Below are positions 25,175 through 32,949 of a stretch of DNA of 41,799 nt, piece after piece (within the stretch, counting starts at the first letter, position 1; every line of letters starts with the position of its first letter). Origin of the DNA: Hydrogenophaga intermedia (GTDB taxonomy: Bacteria; Pseudomonadota; Gammaproteobacteria; Burkholderiales; Burkholderiaceae_C); NCBI RefSeq assembly GCF_023715105.1, contig NZ_JAMBNO010000027.1:1-41799 (forward strand), in the 5' to 3' direction. The position numbers were made by a program, and so were the translations under genes. The notes beneath the pieces are model-generated. The model made no database searches. It saw only the letters and a list, made by a program, of their open reading frames with translations, and was not told the DNA's origin.

Positions 25175-27640
25175 TCAGGCTGACGCGGCCGCTGGGACAC
25201 TGGCACGCGACGTCACGCGCTTGATCCCCGGCAGGCGCGTGCGCTTGAGCATCAGCGCATTGATCGCGACGATCGCGGAACTGCCCGACATGGACAATGC
25301 GGCGACCTCGGGCGACAAGGTGAACGGATACAGCATCCCGGCCGCCAGCGGGAAGGCGATCACGTTGTAGGCCACGGCCCACCAGAGGTTCTGGTGCATC
25401 TTGCGCAGCGTCGCCCGGGACAGTTCGATGGCCCCGACCACGTCGTAGGGGTCACTCTTCATCAACACCACCTGGGCGCTTTCCATCGCAACGTCCGTCC
25501 CCGCGCCAATCGCAAAGCCCACGTCGGCCTGCGTCAGCGCCGGAGCGTCGTTGATGCCGTCGCCGACCATGCCGACCTTGTGACCCTGCTGCTGCAGTTC
25601 CTTGATCTTGGAAGCCTTCTGCCCGGGCAACACATCCGCAAGCACGATGTCGATACCCAGTTCCTTGCCGATGCGCTCGGCGGTCGCCTGGTTGTCCCCG
25701 GTCAGCATCGCGACCTTCACGCCGCGTGCCTGCAGCTTGGCGATCGTCTCGCGCGAGGTCGGCCGCACGGCATCGGCGATCGCGATGAGGCCGATCAGCC
25801 GGCCACCGCGCGCGACGTGGACCACAGTGCGCCCCCCGCCTTGCAGCCGCGCCGCCTCGCTGGCAAGGGGGGCCAGATCCACCTGTTCCGACTGCATCAG
25901 CAGCCGGTTGCCCAGGAGCACCGTCTCGCCCCCGATAGTGGCCCGTGCGCCTTGCCCATCGATGTTGGTGAAGTTCTCGGTGACCTCCGTCGGCATGTCT
26001 CCTGCACGCTTGAGCACTGCGAGCGCGAGGGGGTGCTCGGAGAACTTCTCCACCGCGGCGGCCGTCGCCAGAAGCCGCGTCTCCTCGACACCGGGCGCGG
26101 CCACCATCTCGACGACATCGGGCTGCCCCAGTGTCAAGGTGCCGGTCTTGTCGAACACCACGACCGTCAACTTGGTGGCGTTCTCCAATGCGGCCGCATT
26201 CTTGAAGAGAATGCCGTTCATTGCGCCCAGCCCGGTCCCGACCATGATGGCCATCGGGGTGGCCAGCCCCAGCGCGTCAGGGCAGGCGATCACGAACACG
26301 GTGATGGTCAAGGTGAGTGCGAACAGCAATGTCTGTCCCATCACCCAGTACCAGACGCTGAAGGTCAGCAGGCCAATCACGATCGCCGCCAGCACCAGCC
26401 ACTGGGATGCCTGGTCGGCCAGCAGCTGGCCGGGGGCCTTCGAGTTCTGGGCCTCCTGGACCAGCTTGACGATCTGCGCCAAGGCCGTGTCCGCGCCGAC
26501 CTTCGTGGCCTTGTAGCGAAAGCTCCCGCTCTTGTTGATGCTGGCGCCTACGACGGTGCTGCCCACGCCCTTCTTGACCGGCATGGACTCGCCCGTCAGC
26601 ATCGACTCGTCCACTTGCGACGCGCCCTCGACGATCTCGCCATCCACCGGGATCTTGTCGCCGGGCTTGATCACGACCAGTTCCCCGGCTGCAACCTCGG
26701 CGGTCGGTACCTTGGTCTCCACCCCGTTGCGCACGACCGTGGCCATGGGCGGGGCGAGATCCATCAACGCGCGAATCGCGTCGGATGCGCCCGCGCGGGC
26801 GCGCATCTCCAGCCAGTGCCCCAGCAGGATGAAGACCAGCAGCACCGATGCCGCTTCATAGAACACCTCACCCTCGTAGAAGAAGGTCGCGCCGATGCTG
26901 AACAGGTAGCCGGTGCCCACCGACAGCACGACCAATGTGGCCATGTTGGCGACGCCGTTGCGCAGCGCGCGCCACGCCGCCACGTAGAAAGGCCAACCTG
27001 GATAGATGATCGCGGCACTTGCGAGGAAGAAAAGAAAGAGCTTGTCGTCCAGCCCGAACGGCGTCTGGAAGTCGCCGAACATCTTCCCCATCGGGGAATA
27101 GAAGAACACGGGAATGGCGAAGACCAGGGCCACGAAGAAGCGATTGCGCATGTCCCGGGCCATGTCCTGCATCGAGCCCGACCCGTGGCCCATGTCGTGC
27201 ATCATGTCGGCCATCGCAGGGTCGCCTGCGTGGGCCTGGTGCGCAGCATGGGCGGCGGGCGTCGTGGCCGCAGCCTTCGCGCGTGCGGCCGTGGCGGGGG
27301 CATGCGCGTGGTGCCCCTCATGCCCCATCTCTTGCGCCTGACGTGCGGGTGCGCCGTGATGGCCGTGCACCGCATGGCTGGGGTCGGCAGAGACGCCAGC
27401 GGCGGGCGCGCACACGTGCTTGGGCGTCTGCTCGCCACGGCAGTGATAGCCGCATTCGGCGATGCGCTGGCGCAGATCCTCGACACTGAGTTGTCCCTCA
27501 TCGAGATGGACCGTTGCGCTTCCCGCAACATAGTTGACATCTGCATGATGGACGCCGGGAAGCTGCAGCAGCTTGCGGCGTACTCCCTCCGCGCTCAGGC
27601 TCGATACGAGCCCTCCGACTTCAACGTTGATCGACTTCAT
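25175..27640 (-). CDS. Copper-type P1B ATPase with His-rich N-terminus and CPD motif
   Basis: An 821-residue heavy-metal ATPase, likely exporting Cu(I) across the inner membrane. The first 65 residues form an HMA-like fold but with GGLVSSLS where CxxC should be. Then comes a His/Met-rich stretch (about 88-160), TGES at 349-352, phosphorylation site DKTGT at 497-501, later GDGIND, and WWAVAYN and MSGSS in the last two helices. The transmembrane metal motif is CPD at 453-455 instead of the CPC of Cu(I) pumps, which could change affinity or selectivity. ATG 27640 is preceded by AGGAAG; a longer frame to 27946 merely overlaps PPK2. Surrounding copper genes support copper as substrate. Confidence 0.88.
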   Translation of the reverse strand: MKSINVEVGGLVSSLSAEGVRRKLLQLPGVHHADVNYVAGSATVHLDEGQLSVEDLRQRIAECGYHCRGEQTPKHVCAPAAGVSADPSHAVHGHHGAPARQAQEMGHEGHHAHAPATAARAKAAATTPAAHAAHQAHAGDPAMADMMHDMGHGSGSMQDMARDMRNRFFVALVFAIPVFFYSPMGKMFGDFQTPFGLDDKLFLFFLASAAIIYPGWPFYVAAWRALRNGVANMATLVVLSVGTGYLFSIGATFFYEGEVFYEAASVLLVFILLGHWLEMRARAGASDAIRALMDLAPPMATVVRNGVETKVPTAEVAAGELVVIKPGDKIPVDGEIVEGASQVDESMLTGESMPVKKGVGSTVVGASINKSGSFRYKATKVGADTALAQIVKLVQEAQNSKAPGQLLADQASQWLVLAAIVIGLLTFSVWYWVMGQTLLFALTLTITVFVIACPDALGLATPMAIMVGTGLGAMNGILFKNAAALENATKLTVVVFDKTGTLTLGQPDVVEMVAAPGVEETRLLATAAAVEKFSEHPLALAVLKRAGDMPTEVTENFTNIDGQGARATIGGETVLLGNRLLMQSEQVDLAPLASEAARLQGGGRTVVHVARGGRLIGLIAIADAVRPTSRETIAKLQARGVKVAMLTGDNQATAERIGKELGIDIVLADVLPGQKASKIKELQQQGHKVGMVGDGINDAPALTQADVGFAIGAGTDVAMESAQVVLMKSDPYDVVGAIELSRATLRKMHQNLWWAVAYNVIAFPLAAGMLYPFTLSPEVAALSMSGSSAIVAINALMLKRTRLPGIKRVTSRASVPAAASA

Positions 27641-27672
27641 GGCTGTTCTTCCTGTTCGCTGTGTACGTGGTC

Positions 27673-28536
27673 TCAACGAGCGAGTCGGCCCGAGTCCAGG
27701 CAGTCCTGCGAGAACTCGAAGACGATCTCCCGGTCGGGAGCGATGACCTTGTGCTTCTTGCCGGCGTAGTGCAGCCGGGAGAGGATGTCTCTGATCAGGT
27801 TGAGCCTCGCCAACCGTTTGTTGTCGCCGTGCACGACAGACCAGGGCGCTGCGGCCGTATGGGTGCGCATGAACATCTCGTCGCGCGCCCGTGTATAGCC
27901 GTCCCAGTGCTTCAGCGCGACGGCATCCACCGGGCTCGACTTCCACTGTTTGAGGGGATCACGGCGGCGTTCCCCGAGCCGGCGGCTCTGCTCCTTCTTG
28001 CCGATGTCGAGGTAATACTTCAGCAGCTTGATGCCGGAGTTGACCAGCATCTCCTCGAACTTGGGCACTGAGTTCATGAATTCCTCGTGCTCCTCGGCGG
28101 TACAGAAGCCCATCACCGGTTCCACGCCCGCACGGTTGTACCAACTGCGGTTGAACACCACGAGCTCTTCGCCAACTGGCAGGTGCGGGACGTAGCGCTG
28201 GAAGTACCAGCCCGTGCGATCCCGGTCGGAGGGCTTTCCTAGCGCGACGACCCGTGTTTCCCGAGGACTCAGGTGTTCGACCAGCCGCTTGATGCTGCCG
28301 TCCTTGCCTGCGCCGTCCCTTCCCTCCAAGAGGATCAGGATACGGTCGTTGCATTTGATGAAATGCCGCTGCAGTTTCACCAGTTCGATCTGCAGCATGT
28401 GCAACTGTGCTTCGTAGTCCTCGCGGCCGATCGAGCGTGTCGCTGTCTCGTCGCGCGCTGAGCCGTGGGCAGTGCCGGTGCCGTCCACATCGGCCTTGTG
28501 CTTGGCGCCTTTGGCACCCTTCTTGTTCTTTGCCAT
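27673..28536 (-). CDS. ppk2: Polyphosphate kinase 2 (PPK2) family protein
   Basis: PPK2 enzymes use polyphosphate to phosphorylate nucleoside mono- or diphosphates. The 287-residue one-domain protein has Walker [11 protein letters not shown] at residues 71-80, the lid [21 protein letters not shown], Walker [16 protein letters not shown] near 127-140 and [15 protein letters not shown]. The Lys-rich first 30 residues look unstructured. One-domain class I enzymes mostly turn ADP into ATP; I cannot exclude GDP or AMP use. It is the gene before the ATPase, 32 bases away. A role in ATP supply when respiration is blocked fits the neighbouring energy genes but is inferred. Confidence 0.9.
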   Translation of the reverse strand: MAKNKKGAKGAKHKADVDGTGTAHGSARDETATRSIGREDYEAQLHMLQIELVKLQRHFIKCNDRILILLEGRDGAGKDGSIKRLVEHLSPRETRVVALGKPSDRDRTGWYFQRYVPHLPVGEELVVFNRSWYNRAGVEPVMGFCTAEEHEEFMNSVPKFEEMLVNSGIKLLKYYLDIGKKEQSRRLGERRRDPLKQWKSSPVDAVALKHWDGYTRARDEMFMRTHTAAAPWSVVHGDNKRLARLNLIRDILSRLHYAGKKHKVIAPDREIVFEFSQDCLDSGRLAR

Positions 28537-28546
28537 GGGTTCTCCG

Positions 28547-28705
28547 TTAGGTCTGGTCGCAGGCGATCAGCATTGCGTGTGTCGACGCCCGGCGGGGCGC
28601 GGCGCTCATGTCCGCATCCGAGCGGGAGCCGCAGCCATCGCCTAGTCCGTAGGCTGCAGCCAGGTACGGTCGATTGATGCGCTGACGCCAGCGGGTCTTC
28701 TTCAT
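28547..28705 (-). CDS. Possible small basic protein, unknown
   Basis: A 52-residue frame starting MKKTRWRQRINRPYL one base after the stop of the methyltransferase gene and ending 10 bases before PPK2. It fills what would otherwise be the widest gap (170 bases) in the long gene string. The composition is basic at the start and Ser/Ala-rich after, with no domain I recognise. Its position supports it, but there is no other evidence. Confidence 0.35.
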   Translation of the reverse strand: MKKTRWRQRINRPYLAAAYGLGDGCGSRSDADMSAAPRRASTHAMLIACDQT

Positions 28706-28706
28706 G

Positions 28707-29357
28707 TCAGCCTCGCTGGCGCGTGTCCGAGAGGGAGGGAAGGAAGCGCGGCGTGCGCGCGGCATAGGCGTCGAACTCGGCGCCGAACTGCTTGCGCATG
28801 TCCTTCTCCTCGTTGACTGCCAGCCTCGAATACATCACGACGAGGAAGGGGAACATCAGCAGCGTCAACAGCGTCGGCCACTGCAGCAGAAAGCCGAAAA
28901 GGATCGCCACGAAGGCCACATACTGCGGGTGCCGAATCCTGGCGTATGGGCCGCTCACGGCAAGTTGGGCGTGCCGTTGCGCGTGGTAGAGCACCGTCCA
29001 GGCGCTCGACAGAAGCCAGAAGCCGCCCCCGATGAAGATGTAGCTTGCGATATGAAGCGGGCTGAAGTGAGGGTCGCCGCTCTCGCCCAGCAGGGTCGAC
29101 CAGAGATGGCCGCTGTTGTGCGACAGCAAGTCCAGACTGGGATACTTGGTCTGAAGCCAGCCGGACAGCACGTACAGCGTCAGCGGAAAGCCGTACATCT
29201 CGACGAACAAGGCAACAATGAACGCTGCGAATGTCCCGAAGGTTCTCCAGTCGCGCGAGGTCTGCGGTTTGAAGAAGCTGAAGGCGAACATGATGAAGAC
29301 CGCCGAGTTCACGAGGACGAGCAGCCAAAGCCCATAAGCGGGCGCATCGTGGTTCAT
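28707..29357 (-). CDS. Isoprenylcysteine carboxyl methyltransferase (ICMT) family membrane protein
   Basis: The 216-residue protein has about five membrane helices and the C-terminal ICMT/PEMT-like signature GPYARIRHPQYVAFVAILFGFLLQWP followed by YSRLAVNEEKDMRKQFGAEFDAYAARTPRFLP. In bacteria this family methylates unknown small substrates or lipids with S-adenosylmethionine, and members are frequent in metal-resistance loci. The start overlaps the stop of the upstream DUF2933-like gene by four bases. Confidence 0.82.
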   Translation of the reverse strand: MNHDAPAYGLWLLVLVNSAVFIMFAFSFFKPQTSRDWRTFGTFAAFIVALFVEMYGFPLTLYVLSGWLQTKYPSLDLLSHNSGHLWSTLLGESGDPHFSPLHIASYIFIGGGFWLLSSAWTVLYHAQRHAQLAVSGPYARIRHPQYVAFVAILFGFLLQWPTLLTLLMFPFLVVMYSRLAVNEEKDMRKQFGAEFDAYAARTPRFLPSLSDTRQRG

Positions 29358-29593
29358 TTGCGCTCTCCCGGGTACGGTGAATTCGCCTTGCTACCGTCGC
29401 CTGGTACGGCATGGCGATGCATCAGCACATGAGCGATGACGCAAGTCGCCAGGAGGACCAGTGGCAGCGCGGCCAGGTAGTGCCCGCGGTGTTCCGTCAG
29501 CAGCATGTAGATGCTCACGGCCAGGAAGACCAGAAAGCCCAGGAACCATCGCGAGCGCGAAAACCTTGGACCGGTGCGGTGAGAAGTTGTCAT
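29354..29593 (-). CDS. Small DUF2933-like membrane protein
   Basis: The 79-residue protein has two hydrophobic helices: RWFLGFLVFLAVSIYMLLTEHR and HYLAALPLVLLATCVIAHVLMHRHA. This is the size and shape of DUF2933 proteins, though the His-rich end is short here. ATG 29593 is chosen because GAGGAC lies at the right distance; a frame to 29608 has no such site. It lies 11 bases after the Met-rich periplasmic gene and overlaps the methyltransferase by four bases. Confidence 0.65.
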   Translation of the reverse strand: MTTSHRTGPRFSRSRWFLGFLVFLAVSIYMLLTEHRGHYLAALPLVLLATCVIAHVLMHRHAVPGDGSKANSPYPGERK

Positions 29594-29604
29594 GGTTGTC
29601 CTCC

Positions 29605-30006
29605 TCACTTCGCCGGCTCAGGCATCCGGTCCATCATCATCTGCATCATGGATTGGCACATGTCCATGCGCATTTCGAGCATTTGCTGCCGCTCAGCTGT
29701 CGGCGCCGACTCGGCTCCATCCTTCATTGCGCCCATCATCGCCATGCCAGCCCGCATGGCCTGCATGTGTTCGGCCATGAGCGCCTTGCGCTGCGCAGGC
29801 GTCTTCGCAGCCACCATCCGTTCGTGCATGGCCTGCATCGACTTCAGTTGCGCATCCATGCCCTCGGTGGTCGGCGCCCTTGGCGTCTCGGCCGCAGTCG
29901 GACTCGCACCTGCGGGGTGATGGGCCTGATGGTTGTCCTGCGCGAACGCAGACAAGGTGACCAGTGCGGCGCCAACGATGGCCGCGATCGAATGCGTGAA
30001 TTTCAT
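29605..30006 (-). CDS. Met/His-rich periplasmic protein
   Basis: The 133-residue protein has a clean signal peptide (MKFTHSIAAIVGAALVTLSAFA) followed by a histidine patch (DNHQAHHPAG) and a helical, methionine-rich half (MQAMRAGMAMMGAMKDG and MRMDMCQSMMQMMMDRM). Such sequences bind Cu(I) through methionine in the periplasm; CpxP/Spy-like chaperone behaviour is another possibility. TAAAGGAGAG precedes ATG 30006. It is the first gene after the mer-like promoter at 30077-30108 and appears to head the 18-kb string. Confidence 0.75.
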   Translation of the reverse strand: MKFTHSIAAIVGAALVTLSAFAQDNHQAHHPAGASPTAAETPRAPTTEGMDAQLKSMQAMHERMVAAKTPAQRKALMAEHMQAMRAGMAMMGAMKDGAESAPTAERQQMLEMRMDMCQSMMQMMMDRMPEPAK

Positions 30007-30076
30007 TTCTCTCTCCTTTAGCCGCGGGTGTCTGCCATTGGGGCGAAACCGATGTCGCCGCAAGCGGACAAAGCCC

Positions 30077-30108
30077 TATGAAAACTCCGTAGTCGGGTAC
30101 AGAGTCAA
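30077..30108 (-). promoter_or_regulatory. Mer-like promoter and MerR operator
   Basis: On the minus strand TTGACT (30108-30103) is followed, after the long 19-base spacer typical of MerR promoters, by TTTCAT (30083-30078). The spacer contains the dyad ACTCCGTA-N6-TACAGAGT (30084-30105, plus-strand reading), very close to the Tn501 mer operator core. It lies 71 bases before ATG 30006 and should drive the long minus-strand string, with the MerR-type protein at 30740-31183 as the natural regulator. Confidence 0.72.
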
Positions 30109-30161
30109 GGCTTATGAGTTGTGCGCCGGCTGTGACCGACACGGCAACTCAAAAGGAGGCG

Positions 30162-30596
30162 CTACAGCGCGAGACGCTCGAACAGCAGCCACGACGGCTG
30201 CTTGGGAGGTGGTCGCTGGTGACCCCTCGATGGGATGGCTCGCAGAGCCAACGTCGGAGCCAGCAGCTGGTCTCCATAGGCGGGAGGCGCCAAACCGACG
30301 AGGTCGAACGCGAAGGTTGGTGCTTTCTGAATGGCGGACTGGTTGACGTCGCCGCAGAGCTTCAGGCACGGGGCCTTCGACGGGTCGTGGGAACCTTCTT
30401 CGTGCTCACCATAGAGGCCTTCATGATTTCCATGCCCGGACGATGGCACATGCTCATATCCGACAGCATGCCGATGTTGCTGCGGAGACTCCAGAAGGCA
30501 GGCATTGGCCACCCCGGCCCCGAGCGCAAACAGCCATACCCCGAGCACCATCCACGCGATGGCGCGAATCCTGCGGTGGTTGAGAAGTGTGCGCAT
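30162..30596 (-). CDS. Secreted CLxxC protein of copper islands (second copy)
   Basis: The 144-residue protein has an N-terminal hydrophobic segment (WMVLGVWLFALGAGVANAC) ending in a cysteine, a His-rich middle (RHAVGYEHVPSSGHGNHEG), a CLKLC motif near 80 and the ending LLFERLAL. It is related to the product at 1288-1680 but complete at its N-terminus. The role is unknown, perhaps periplasmic metal binding. The start has only a weak ribosome site. A perfect FNR box lies 59-72 bases upstream, placed for a class II promoter, with a candidate -10 TAGGAT. Confidence 0.62.
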   Translation of the reverse strand: MRTLLNHRRIRAIAWMVLGVWLFALGAGVANACLLESPQQHRHAVGYEHVPSSGHGNHEGLYGEHEEGSHDPSKAPCLKLCGDVNQSAIQKAPTFAFDLVGLAPPAYGDQLLAPTLALRAIPSRGHQRPPPKQPSWLLFERLAL

Positions 30597-30654
30597 GTGC
30601 GGCCTATTGACCCATTGACACCTGTGATCCTATTCCCAACTGAGCTGCGGGAAA

Positions 30655-30668
30655 TTGATTTGGATCAA
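30655..30668. promoter_or_regulatory. Perfect FNR/ANR box
   Basis: TTGAT-TTGG-ATCAA matches the FNR/ANR consensus TTGAT-N4-ATCAA exactly. On the minus strand, TAGGAT at 30632-30627 would be the -10, putting the transcription start near 30620 and the box centre at about -41.5, the class II activator position. It suggests oxygen-responsive expression of the CLxxC gene and perhaps of the string beyond it. It could also influence the divergent MerR gene. Confidence 0.7.
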
Positions 30669-30739
30669 ATGGAGGCAAGGGTCAACTACGCGGTACTGCG
30701 TTATTCTGTGTTGCTCGTGAATAGACAGTGGATCGCTCG

Positions 30740-31183
30740 ATGAACGAAGGTTTGGGTGATTGGATGACGGTTGGCAGGCTGGCGAAGGTCGCTGGCGTCG
30801 GCGTGGAGACAATCCGCTACTACCAGGGACGCGGCCTGTTGCCGATCCCGAAGAACGCCGGCAGCTTCCGGCGCTACCCCGCTTCGATGATCCAGCGGAT
30901 CGGCTTCATCAAGCGCGCTCAGAGCCTTGGGTTCTCGCTGGACGAGGTGAAGTCGCTCTTGGACCTGGAGGATGGGCGGAATCGCCGGGCTATTCAGACG
31001 GTGACACGGCGGCGCCTTGACCAGATCGATGAGAAGCTCGGCGATCTCGAACGCATGCAAGGTGCTCTACGGGACATGCTCTTGCAGTGCGAGGAGATGG
31101 GGCAAGCGTCCCCTTGCCCCATCATCGCCGCACTTGTTGGCCCGCCTCCGGTTCAATCGCCGCCAACCAGTCGTTTGCGATAG
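30740..31183 (+). CDS. MerR family regulator close to mercuric MerR
   Basis: The 147-residue protein has the MerR helix-turn-helix (TVGRLAKVAGVGVETIRYYQGRGLLP), a dimer helix with LGFSLDEVKSLLDLEDG, and a metal loop LLQCEEMGQASPCPIIAAL. The two loop cysteines have the CX8C spacing of MerR Cys117/Cys126, but the third mercury ligand (Cys82 of MerR, after LEDG) is replaced by Arg. It is therefore unlikely to sense Hg(II) in the normal way; copper, gold or lead are possible. Starts at GTG 30728, ATG 30740 or ATG 30764 are all possible; I chose 30740. Its likely target is the mer-like promoter at 30077-30108. Confidence 0.8.
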   Translation: MNEGLGDWMTVGRLAKVAGVGVETIRYYQGRGLLPIPKNAGSFRRYPASMIQRIGFIKRAQSLGFSLDEVKSLLDLEDGRNRRAIQTVTRRRLDQIDEKLGDLERMQGALRDMLLQCEEMGQASPCPIIAALVGPPPVQSPPTSRLR

Positions 31184-31233
31184 CTGATGGTATTTGGATT
31201 GCAGAGTAAGGAGCAGACCACGGTTCTCGTTTG

Positions 31234-31260
31234 GGAGCCCGGCATAGATCGGAGGGCTCC
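31234..31260. terminator. Hairpin between MerR gene and TonB remnant
   Basis: GGAGCCC and GGGCTCC form a perfect seven-base stem with a 13-base loop between converging genes. There is no strong T run on either side, so termination is only possible. Confidence 0.35.
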
Positions 31261-31261
31261 A

Positions 31262-31913
31262 CTACAACCGGATCAGAAGGTCGCCCTTACGCCGATCCTG
31301 AGCGTGCGTCCCGGCAGCGGTGCGTTCGGATACACCGTCGTGGTCAGGATCGAGGTAGGGCTGTAGGCGAGCTTGTTGGTCAAGTTGTCTATGCGCGCGT
31401 ACCAGGTCAGCCGCGCCCGCTGTGCCTTCATGCCGTAGGTGATCGCGGCGTTCCACAGCGTGTAGGCCTCGGTCTCGCGCGTGTTGGCCGGCACTCGGCG
31501 TTGCGCTGCGTTGTAGTCGAAGCCAAGCCGCGCGTTCCACGGCCGTTACCGTAGACCAGGGTCGCGCCAATGCGCAGCGGAGCGATGCGTGGTAGCGGCT
31601 CGCCGGTATCTAGGTTTGTGGCCCGTACAACGTCAGCCCGCCATGCCAGATCCAGCGTCGAGCCGTCGGAAGTCCGCGAAAACCCGTCCGGCCCTTGTAG
31701 ACGCAGATTGCCGTTGGCTTCGAGGCCGGTGAAGCGCGCACGCACGCCGCCGTAGAGATACTCCGCCAACGATTGGTTCGCATCGCGATCGGTCACCGGG
31801 ACGCCTTCGTCGTCAAGCTGATTGCCGGAGGCCGTCAGGCCGATGTAGTTGCGGAACCGCGTGACGTAGGCGTTGACCCGGGCGGTATTGGCCCTGTCCT
31901 TCCACTGTGCTCC
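31262..31913 (-). pseudogene. C-terminal remnant of a TonB-dependent receptor
   Basis: Only the last third of an outer-membrane TonB-dependent receptor is left. Recognisable beta-barrel pieces are RVNAYVTRFRNYIGL, GVRARFTGLEANGNLRL and LTWYARIDNLTNKLAYSPTS, and it ends in the typical GVRATF. The frame is broken near 31540, where GATLVYGNG loses the frame and continues in another as NARLGFDYNAAQRR, consistent with a one-base loss. The N-terminal plug and most of the barrel are missing: at about 31913 the sequence switches to the start of an unrelated copper gene. It cannot make a functional receptor. Confidence 0.8.
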
Positions 31914-32055
31914 CGGTGTCGGCCGCTTCTGCGTCGCCAGACGGGACCGTCATCGCCATGTCTTGCATCGGGCACGGATCAGGCAAGGCAAACATGCCGG
32001 CCCAGCCCTGCATCGGCAGGGCAAGACACATCAGAAGCACGATCAGCTTGCGCAT
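31914..32055 (-). pseudogene. Truncated secreted copper-island protein
   Basis: The first ~47 residues of a small secreted protein remain: a signal peptide (MRKLIVLLMCLALPMQGWAG) followed by FALPDPCPMQDMAMTVPSGDAEAAD, with a Cys/Met-rich start like hypothetical proteins in copper loci. Then it runs out of frame into the TonB-receptor remnant, so the gene is 3'-deleted. It is divergent from copK copy 2 across a region holding a CopR-type box. Confidence 0.6.
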
Positions 32056-32128
32056 GGGATGGAATTCTAGGCTCGAAACTTCTTGGCTCTCACGCGCGAG
32101 GCGCTCAATGGTTTTCGGCTTCCATGAC

Positions 32129-32144
32129 CTGACAAAGATGTAAT
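32129..32144 (+). promoter_or_regulatory. CopR-type box before copK copy 2
   Basis: CTGACA-AAGAT-GTAAT, followed by GG, matches the TGACA-N5-GTAAT motif reported for CopR in Pseudomonas and recurs at 34211 and 38491. It lies in the divergent space between the truncated secreted gene and copK. Confidence 0.65.
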
Positions 32145-32244
32145 GGGTGTGCTCCGTTGTCGTCATGACCAGCGCCCTACCGTATGCATGTACGCCAGTA
32201 CCTCGGCACGTAATGACGGGTCGAGAATCCATCAAGGAGTCAAC

Positions 32245-32526
32245 ATGAAACTCAACATCACCGTCTTTGCTCTTTCGTTGCTTGCAACTTCTGCGTTCGC
32301 AAGCGATGCCGCGAACCAAGAAGCCAAGCAAACCATCGCCCTCAAAGACGGCGGCATCCTCTATGTTTTCAAGGATGGCAAGATGGCCAAAGAAGACCGC
32401 TACGGACGCGCCGAGTACTTGCGCAGCGGTACCGTCTTGCAAACTGTCGATGGCAAGGAAATCGCCGCTTCCAGCAACGAGGTGGCACGCCTTGACTACC
32501 TGTTGAAGAAGGGGCACAACAATTGA
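32245..32526 (+). CDS. copK: CopK family periplasmic copper-resistance protein (copy 2)
   Basis: The 93-residue protein has a signal peptide (MKLNITVFALSLLATSAFA) and a mature CopK fold: IALKDGGILYVFKDGKMAKEDRYGRAEYL, SSNEVARLDYLL and KKGHNN. It is clearly related to copy 1 (465-749) and to the remnant at 36152-36358. Only one methionine (KDGKM) is left in the mature chain, so the Met-cluster Cu(I) site of classical CopK is missing. ATG 32245 follows AAGGAGTCAAC; a longer frame from 32143 would remove the signal peptide. Expression is probably copper-induced through the CopR-type box at 32129. Confidence 0.88.
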   Translation: MKLNITVFALSLLATSAFASDAANQEAKQTIALKDGGILYVFKDGKMAKEDRYGRAEYLRSGTVLQTVDGKEIAASSNEVARLDYLLKKGHNN

Positions 32527-32949
32527 GATTGTCTTCGCGTCGACGCTGTCGTCGCCGCAGCAATTCAGGTTTGAGATGTGGCTGCAATTTGGACGCGCCT
32601 CACCTCCTTTGACTGATGTCGAGCAGGCATCGACGTGAAAGGTGACTGCCTGCGAGCAGCGGCCATTGTTTTTTCCGACATGGTCCTGCAATACGAGGGG
32701 CATGTGCCTGATGTTCGCTGCGATGTGCTGCCGGCAACTTGGCGGCATGTCGCGAACCACCCCATCATCCCCGACGCGACCACGAAGATCCTTGGGTGTA
32801 GCGCCAAACACCCTTGGTGACGCGCAGGCTCGAAACCACTGTACGAAGCTACGAAAGTAGTGCCCCGGATCTCCGAAAGTGGAGGCCCGGGGCGTACCAA
32901 ACATGCGTGGCCTGCCGGGGTCCTCTCAACCCGCCAGGCCACGAGCGGC
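32527..32949. other. Intergenic stretch between copK and porin
   Basis: About 420 bases with no supported gene. Near its right end a strong hairpin (32906-32943) serves the converging porin gene. Confidence 0.5.
32906..32943 (-). terminator. Porin terminator-like hairpin
   Basis: CGTGGCCTGCCGGG and CCCGCCAGGCCACG pair with one mismatch over 14 bases around a ten-base loop, six bases after the porin stop. The stem is GC-rich and stable; the following T run is weak (GTTTGG). Confidence 0.65.

Noticed and set aside
25394..27769. A 791-codon open frame on the plus strand opposite the copper ATPase
   Set aside because: It is the antisense of a gene with clear P-type ATPase motifs; its translation is His/Gln/Arg-rich without domains, as expected in GC-rich DNA.
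31813..32904. A 363-codon minus-strand frame
   Set aside because: It reads antisense through copK copy 2 and then joins the truncated secreted gene and TonB remnant; only the part from 32055 onward is meaningful.
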